Shown here: positions 58,940 to 64,000 of the stretch, piece by piece
Numbering within the stretch: position 1 is the first letter of the stretch
How the letters are laid out: each line of letters opens with the position of its first letter
Assembly (NCBI RefSeq): GCF_000019165.1
Contig: NC_010337.2
Location: 1,125,001-1,189,000 of the forward strand
Length of the DNA stretch: 64,000 nt
Source of the DNA: Heliomicrobium modesticaldum Ice1
Lineage (GTDB): Bacteria; Bacillota; Desulfitobacteriia; Heliobacteriales; Heliobacteriaceae
Direction of reading: 5' to 3'
Position numbers and translations under genes: made by a program
Notes under the pieces: model-generated
Seen by the model: only the letters and a program-made list of their open reading frames with translations
Databases searched by the model: none
Told to the model about the DNA's origin: nothing

Positions 58940-60760
58940 ATGGCCTATCTGGCGCTTTACCGAGAGTGGCGACCCCAGAGCTTTCAGGAACTGGTCGGCC
59001 AGGAGCATGTGAGCCGGACCTTGCAGAATGCCATCGCCTACCAGCGGATCGCCCATGCCTACCTCTTTTGCGGCCCTCGGGGGACAGGAAAGACGACGAC
59101 GGCCAAGATCCTGGCCAAGGCGCTCAATTGCAGCGGCCATGGCCCGGTGAGACCCTGCAACGACTGCCTTAACTGCCGCGCCATCAACACGGGCGCCTCC
59201 CACGACGTGCTGGAAATCGACGCGGCGTCCAACCGGGGCGTCGATGAGATCCGCGAGTTGCGCGAACAGGTCAAGTACGCGCCCCAAGAGGGGAACTACA
59301 AGGTCTACATCATCGACGAAGTCCACATGCTGACGACGGAGGCCTTCAACGCCCTCTTGAAGACGCTGGAGGAGCCGCCGGCCAATGTGATCTTTGTGCT
59401 GGCTACGACAGAGGTGCACAAGATCCCGGCCACCATCCTCTCCCGCTGTCAGCGCTTTGACTTTCGCCGCCTCGGTGTCAACGAGATCGTCGACCGTCTG
59501 GAGCGGATCTGCCGCCATCACGAGATCGCGGCCTCCCGCGAGACGCTGTCCTTTATCGCCCGCAAGGCCGAAGGGGGTATGCGGGACGCCCTGGGGATTC
59601 TCGATCAGTGCGTCTCTTACGCCGGGAACGAGATCGACAGCGGTGATGTGACGGCCATCTTGGGCGCTGTCGCCGATGAGATACTCTATGACATGACCCA
59701 GGGTTTGGCGGAAGATCGGCTCTCCGATGTGCTGATGCAGCTGAATGATCTGATCAACCGGGGCAAAGAGGTGCGGCCGCTGACGCGGGATCTGCTCGGG
59801 CACTACCGGGACCGGTTGATCCTGCGGACGGTGCCGGGCGCCGCCGATCTGGTGGACATGCCCGACGACATCGCCGCAAAGGTCAAAGAAACAGGCCACG
59901 TCTACAGCGTATCCGACCTGCAGGCCTGCATCGCCCTGTTGAGCCAGGCCGAAAATGACATGAAATGGACAACCCATCCGCGCATCCTGCTGGAGGTGGC
60001 CTTTGTCCGCATCGCCTGCCGAGAGTGGGGGAAAGGCGCCGGCAACGCGCCGGCGTCACCGACTTCGGGCGGGGCCGGCGGCGCTGCTGACATGGAGATG
60101 CGCGCCCTCCGTCGGCGGGTGGAAAGCCTCGAGGCCAAGGTGCGGGAGATGCAGCAGGCAGTTGAGAATCAAGGCGCGGCTTCCGGGGAAAAGCGCCCTA
60201 GCCTAGATTCGGAGGCGCTTCGGCGCCCACAGCCTGCGATGCCCTCAGCAACCATCTCCAAGCTGGATGAGGAGACGAAAGCGGCAGCCCGGCTTGCCGA
60301 AGGGCCGATCCATATTGACCAGGTCAACGCCTGCTGGCCCAATGTGCTCGCTGCCGCGCTGGAGCGCATTTCCCCGTTGAAACGCTCCATCCTGCGTGGA
60401 CAGACGCGTTTGGCTGGCGTTGAACTGAACCGGGTCGTCCTGGTCCATAACAACACCCTCTATGACCAGCCCAACGATCCGAAATTGAGCGATGTGGTGA
60501 ACGCTCTCAAGGAGGAGTTTTCCAAGGCCCTGGGCAGGCCGGTGTCGATTCAACTCTGCCATGAAAGCCAGTGGAAGCCCGGAGGGGAACGGCAGCAGCG
60601 GCAAAGAGGGGGGGCTCCTCCGGCGCCGGCGAAGGCGGCGGGAACAGGCGGCGCGACCCCACCCTGGGCTGACCCGGCCTATATCCGTGACAAGGTTTTT
60701 CAAGATCCCAACCTGCCGGTGGAATTTGACGACGACGACAGGTTGGATGGGCTGGAATAG
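58940..60760 (+). CDS. dnaX: DNA polymerase III subunit gamma/tau
   Basis: 606 residues from ATG with GGGAGGA (an upstream ATG at 58925 lacks an RBS). AAA+ clamp-loader ATPase: P-loop GPRGTGKT at 45-52, zinc-ligand cysteines 64, 73, 76 and 79, and DEVHMLTTEAFNALLKTLEEPP. The C-terminal region is Ala/Gln/Gly-rich, with a tau-like domain. I recognised no programmed frameshift site. It loads the sliding clamp. Confidence 0.97.
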   Translation: MAYLALYREWRPQSFQELVGQEHVSRTLQNAIAYQRIAHAYLFCGPRGTGKTTTAKILAKALNCSGHGPVRPCNDCLNCRAINTGASHDVLEIDAASNRGVDEIRELREQVKYAPQEGNYKVYIIDEVHMLTTEAFNALLKTLEEPPANVIFVLATTEVHKIPATILSRCQRFDFRRLGVNEIVDRLERICRHHEIAASRETLSFIARKAEGGMRDALGILDQCVSYAGNEIDSGDVTAILGAVADEILYDMTQGLAEDRLSDVLMQLNDLINRGKEVRPLTRDLLGHYRDRLILRTVPGAADLVDMPDDIAAKVKETGHVYSVSDLQACIALLSQAENDMKWTTHPRILLEVAFVRIACREWGKGAGNAPASPTSGGAGGAADMEMRALRRRVESLEAKVREMQQAVENQGAASGEKRPSLDSEALRRPQPAMPSATISKLDEETKAAARLAEGPIHIDQVNACWPNVLAAALERISPLKRSILRGQTRLAGVELNRVVLVHNNTLYDQPNDPKLSDVVNALKEEFSKALGRPVSIQLCHESQWKPGGERQQRQRGGAPPAPAKAAGTGGATPPWADPAYIRDKVFQDPNLPVEFDDDDRLDGLE

Positions 60761-60835
60761 CGCTGTCCTGGGTGCTTTAAAGGCTTGTCTGAGGCGCTTT
60801 GACGCTTTTGATGGAAGATTCGATAGGAAAAAGCC

Positions 60836-60866
60836 GGGAGACGATGATCGTCTCCCAGTTTTTTCC
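60836..60866. terminator. terminator after dnaX
   Basis: GGGAGACGATGATCGTCTCCC hairpin with T6 on the + strand and a T-rich tail on the - strand, so it could stop both dnaX and the minus-strand small genes. Confidence 0.8.
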
Positions 60867-60887
60867 ATGAAACCGGACGGAGTGGGG

Positions 60888-61010
60888 TTACCGGAACTGC
60901 AACCAGCGGCGGTTGCGCATAGTCCAGCGGATTCCCAGACGGGCGAGGTTGTACATGATATACCCCCGGAACCCCATGGGAATCAGGCGAGCCAACAGGC
61001 GTCGCTGCAT
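60888..61010 (-). CDS. 40-residue basic peptide
   Basis: MQRRLLARLIPMGFRGYIMY followed by 20 more residues, very rich in Arg (10) and Trp/Met/Leu, with no recognised family. A G-rich GGGGGTGGTG precedes the ATG. It starts 28 nt after the stop of the next minus-strand gene, as if co-transcribed. It may be a small nucleic-acid- or membrane-binding peptide; expression is unproven. Confidence 0.45.
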   Translation of the reverse strand: MQRRLLARLIPMGFRGYIMYNLARLGIRWTMRNRRWLQFR

Positions 61011-61038
61011 CACACCACCCCCGCCTTAGCATGCCCCG

Positions 61039-61203
61039 TCAGGAAGGGGTTCTTTCTTCGCCCTTCTCACCGACGATCATCTCTGTGCGGACGCGCGCTG
61101 TATTCGGCGTTTCCTCAAAATCGTCGGGATTGAGACCTTCTTTGAGTTCCAGTTCCGGATTCTTCGCGTCGGGGACGTTTTTGACGCCTTCACGACTGCT
61201 CAT
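61039..61203 (-). CDS. 54-residue acidic hydrophilic protein
   Basis: Starts MSSREGVKNVPDAKNPELEL with GGAGGTG 9 nt upstream (an in-frame ATG at 61269 would add 22 charged residues). Predicted to be disordered: Glu/Asp/Pro/Asn-rich, no cysteine, no hydrophobic stretch. Family unknown. Possibly an operon with the 40-residue peptide. Confidence 0.55.
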   Translation of the reverse strand: MSSREGVKNVPDAKNPELELKEGLNPDDFEETPNTARVRTEMIVGEKGEERTPS

Positions 61204-61385
61204 CTGTACATCACCTCCATTGTCGTCATCGTTTTTCACAAGGTCTTTGTCGTTGCGCCCATATTTCAATGTGCGCGAAAGGGTCTGAAAATACGCTTTG
61301 CCTGTGACGGCGGAGAGCCTGGCTGACAGGCTTCAATGTGCATGAGACGGCGCAAGGACGCCTGGAAAATTACTGGGGAAAAACA

Positions 61386-61414
61386 TTGACAGAACGGAAT
61401 GAATCCACTATACT
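61386..61414 (+). promoter_or_regulatory. strong sigma-A promoter
   Basis: TTGACA and TATACT separated by exactly 17 bases. It reads into the 29-residue peptide gene at 61534, leaving a leader of about 110 nt. Confidence 0.85.
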
Positions 61415-61533
61415 TCACATAATCTTAAAATGCTTAACACAAATTTAACGCGAGCATAGCCTGTAGTACTGGATGTCAGCAGGATAAGCGTCGCCACAGT
61501 CAATCAAAATACCACAGGAAGGGGGGGAGACAG

Positions 61534-61623
61534 ATGACCTCGTGGATTAACACGGACCTTGTCCTCCTGGCCGTTGTCATCACGGGGCTGCTGTTCGCGT
61601 TGATGCAACCTGCGCCGAGATAA
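61534..61623 (+). CDS. 29-residue single-helix membrane peptide
   Basis: A short N-terminus (MTSWINTD), one hydrophobic helix LVLLAVVITGLLFALM, then QPAPR. GGGGGGGAGA lies just before ATG. It has its own promoter (61386-61414) and terminator (61660-61708). I do not recognise it; size and topology recall small subunits of membrane complexes such as photosynthetic, cytochrome bc/b6f or KdpF-type peptides. Confidence 0.65.
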   Translation: MTSWINTDLVLLAVVITGLLFALMQPAPR

Positions 61624-61659
61624 CAAGAGGAGGGGTATTTATTTTAGTACCCAGTCGGT

Positions 61660-61708
61660 AACACTGTCGCGGGACCGGGAGCGGTTTGCGCGGCAGTGTT
61701 ATTTTTTG
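61660..61708 (+). terminator. terminator after the 29-residue peptide
   Basis: AACACTG..CGCG / CGCG..CAGTGTT hairpin, then A and T7. Confidence 0.82.
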
Positions 61709-61781
61709 CGGTTCGGCGCTTTATATTGCTGTTGAATTGTGGTAAACTACTGACGCCAAACGCTGGGAGGGGGGATTACCG

Positions 61782-62105
61782 ATGTTCGGGAAAATGGGCG
61801 ACATGCAAAAGATGATGAAACAAGTGCAAAAGATGCAACAGGATATGGTCAAGCTCCAAGAGGAACTGGTCGAACGCACCGTCGATGCCACCGGGGGCGG
61901 CGGGGCGGTCAAGGTGGTCGCCAACGGGAAAAACGAGATCCTGTCCATCACCATCGCACCGGAAGCCGTCGATCCCGATGACGTAGAGATGCTCCAAGAT
62001 CTGATCCTGACGGTCGTCAACGAGGCGCTGCGCAAGGCCCGGGAGATGGTCAGTCAGGAGATGTCCAAGGTCACAGGCGGTCTGAAGATTCCCGGTATGT
62101 TCTAA
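61782..62105 (+). CDS. ebfC: nucleoid-associated protein EbfC/YbaB
   Basis: 107 residues, [55 protein letters not shown].. and a final GLKIPGMF are family hallmarks. A DNA-binding dimer of the 'tweezer' type, standard partner gene of dnaX and recR. The C-terminus is intact. Confidence 0.95.
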   Translation: MFGKMGDMQKMMKQVQKMQQDMVKLQEELVERTVDATGGGGAVKVVANGKNEILSITIAPEAVDPDDVEMLQDLILTVVNEALRKAREMVSQEMSKVTGGLKIPGMF

Positions 62106-62108
62106 TCG

Positions 62109-62708
62109 ATGCGCTACTATGCGGAACCGGTCGGACGGCTGATTGAGGAACTGTCCAAATTGCCGGGGGTGGGACCGAAAACGGCCCAGCGGCTCGCCTT
62201 TCATCTGCTCCATGTACCGCGGAATGAAGCCGTTGCCCTCGCCAAGGCCATCGTGGAGGCCCATGACAAGACCCTCTACTGCTCCGTCTGCACGAACCTG
62301 ACTGACCGCGACCCGTGCCGGATCTGCAGCGACGCGAACCGGGACCGAGCTGTCATCTGTGTCGTCGAGGAGCCTCGTGACGTGGTAGCCGTAGAAAAGA
62401 CGCGGGAGTACCGCGGTCATTACCATGTGCTCCACGGTGCCCTGTCACCCATCGAGGGCGTCGGTCCCGAGCAGCTGCGGATCAGCCAACTGATGGCCCG
62501 GCTGGCCGATCCGGAGCTAAAGGAAGTGATCGTCGCCACCAACCCCACTGTCGAGGGGGAAGCGACGGCGGCCTACCTGGCGCGGCTGATCAAGCCCATG
62601 GGCGTCAAGGTGACGCGCATCGCTCACGGCCTGCCGGTGGGCGGCGACCTGGAGTACGCCGATCAGGTGACGCTGCTGCGGGCGATGGAAGGCCGGCGCG
62701 AGTTGTAG
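62109..62708 (+). CDS. recR: recombination protein RecR
   Basis: 199 residues, starting 3 nt after ebfC. Helix-hairpin-helix [17 protein letters not shown] (18-34), zinc finger Cys58-61-70-73, Toprim segment [16 protein letters not shown] and [13 protein letters not shown]. It acts with RecF/RecO in loading RecA at gaps. Confidence 0.97.
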   Translation: MRYYAEPVGRLIEELSKLPGVGPKTAQRLAFHLLHVPRNEAVALAKAIVEAHDKTLYCSVCTNLTDRDPCRICSDANRDRAVICVVEEPRDVVAVEKTREYRGHYHVLHGALSPIEGVGPEQLRISQLMARLADPELKEVIVATNPTVEGEATAAYLARLIKPMGVKVTRIAHGLPVGGDLEYADQVTLLRAMEGRREL

Positions 62709-62715
62709 AATCGAC

Positions 62716-62761
62716 AACCGGCTTGAGGGCGGAACGAGCGCCCGCAGCCGGTTTTTGTTTT
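62716..62761 (+). terminator. terminator after recR
   Basis: AACCGGCT..GGGCG / CGCCC..AGCCGGTT hairpin followed by TTTGTTTTG. Confidence 0.83.
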
Positions 62762-62873
62762 GTCTCTTTTCCCCTTTTCGTTCTGAAATGGCGGGACAAG
62801 CGTAGATTGGGTAGTGGGAGCCCCCTGCTCCTTCGGGGCTCCGCCGCAATCTGGAGAAAGGGGAGGGAGAACC

Positions 62874-63146
62874 GTGAATCTCACGACAGAACAGGTGGTT
62901 CTGATCGGCGCCGGTGTGTTGCTGCTCATGGTGACCGGCCATCTCTTCTTACGTCCCATGCGATGGCTCTTTACGTTGGCCTTCAACTCGCTTCTGGGGG
63001 TGCTGTTGCTCGGGGGAACGAACCTGCTGGGCGCGCCTTTCGGCTTGACCTTGCCGCTAAACCCGGCTAGCGCGCTCATCGCCGGTTTCTTGGGCATCCC
63101 GGGCATGGTGCTCCTGATAATGTTGAAATATTTCATGATCTCGTGA
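62874..63146 (+). CDS. bofA: sigma-K factor processing inhibitor BofA
   Basis: 90 residues from GTG with GGGAGGGAGA. Two hydrophobic segments (VVLIGAGVLLLMVTGHLF and FNSLLGVLLLGGTNLLG) and the family end PLNPASALIAGFLGIPGMVLLIMLKYFM. In Bacillus it holds back SpoIVFB in forespore-mother-cell signalling. Its presence after recR keeps the Bacillus gene order and points to sporulation genes, even if the strain seldom forms spores. Confidence 0.9.
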   Translation: MNLTTEQVVLIGAGVLLLMVTGHLFLRPMRWLFTLAFNSLLGVLLLGGTNLLGAPFGLTLPLNPASALIAGFLGIPGMVLLIMLKYFMIS

Positions 63147-63150
63147 ACGC

Positions 63151-63179
63151 TTGCCATAAGGCAACCCTTTCGCTATAAT
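63151..63179 (+). promoter_or_regulatory. sigma-A promoter upstream of nifJ-like gene
   Basis: TTGCCA and TATAAT with a 17-base spacer. It leaves a leader of about 190 nt before the TTG start. Confidence 0.75.
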
Positions 63180-63282
63180 TTTTTTGGGGATCCCGACGGG
63201 CATCGGATAGATCCGGATTTTATTTGAAGAACCCTCTCTTTTTTGCGCAAAAAAAAGGAGGAAAAAGTCGGGTGTCGAATAA

Positions 63283-64000
<718 letters not shown>

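Overview
The window is a GC-rich chromosomal segment of an anaerobic, nitrogen-fixing, endospore-lineage Firmicute, most likely a heliobacterium close to Heliobacterium (Heliomicrobium) modesticaldum. Three things point there: a one-direction nifI1-nifI2-nifH-D-K-E-N-X-fdx-B-V cluster; a bofA gene behind a Bacillus-like tRNA-Ser/SRP RNA/dnaX/ebfC/recR block; and a 31-codon membrane peptide at 52286-52381 that I believe is PshX, the small antenna subunit of the heliobacterial type I reaction centre. The species name is inference.

Layout. 1-3815: end of an rRNA operon in the unusual order spacer, 5S, tRNA-Ala, 23S, terminator. 4051-6550: pxpBCA (5-oxoprolinase). 6690-18039: a HutP-like RNA-binding antiterminator gene flanked by two intrinsic terminators, then the nif cluster. 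18119-18607: a Tyr/Pro-rich protein of unknown function. 19012-20804: pdxST. 20930-21832: an alpha/beta hydrolase. 21885-26318: a serine T-box leader driving a class V aminotransferase, serA and serS. 26532-30224: a 999-residue CBS-PAS-GAF-GGDEF protein and a RidA protein. 30324-33543: tRNA-Ser, an FAD oxidoreductase and a chemoreceptor. 33837-40721: a sigma-54 activator carrying an HPr-like domain, a -24/-12 promoter, and dhaK-dhaL-dhaM-HPr-EI, a PTS-dependent dihydroxyacetone kinase system.

40824-44592: a PadR regulator with two MinD-type ferredoxin ATPases, a Gly/Arg-rich small protein and two NifX-fold proteins, resembling the ORP/iron-sulfur MinD clusters of anaerobes. 44978-47966: a secreted protein and three tRNAs around tadA. 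48515-53924: Fic protein, CoA-binding protein, CoA-disulfide-reductase-like/rhodanese protein, pshX and a glycosyltransferase. 54073-57974: HD-GYP and histidine kinase signalling genes, convergent. 58419-63146: tRNA-Ser, SRP RNA, dnaX, ebfC, recR, bofA, plus several small genes. 63151-64000: promoter, palindromes and the 5' part of a pyruvate:ferredoxin oxidoreductase gene.

The most interesting hypothesis is that nif transcription is gated by HutP-type antitermination: the HutP-like gene sits between a terminator upstream and a second terminator that separates it from nifI1. Other strong leads are pshX, the HPr-domain sigma-54 activator with its own PTS operon, two or three small unlisted peptide genes, a serine T-box whose acceptor-pairing base fits tRNA-Ser, and tadA lying beside its presumed substrate tRNA-Arg(ACG).
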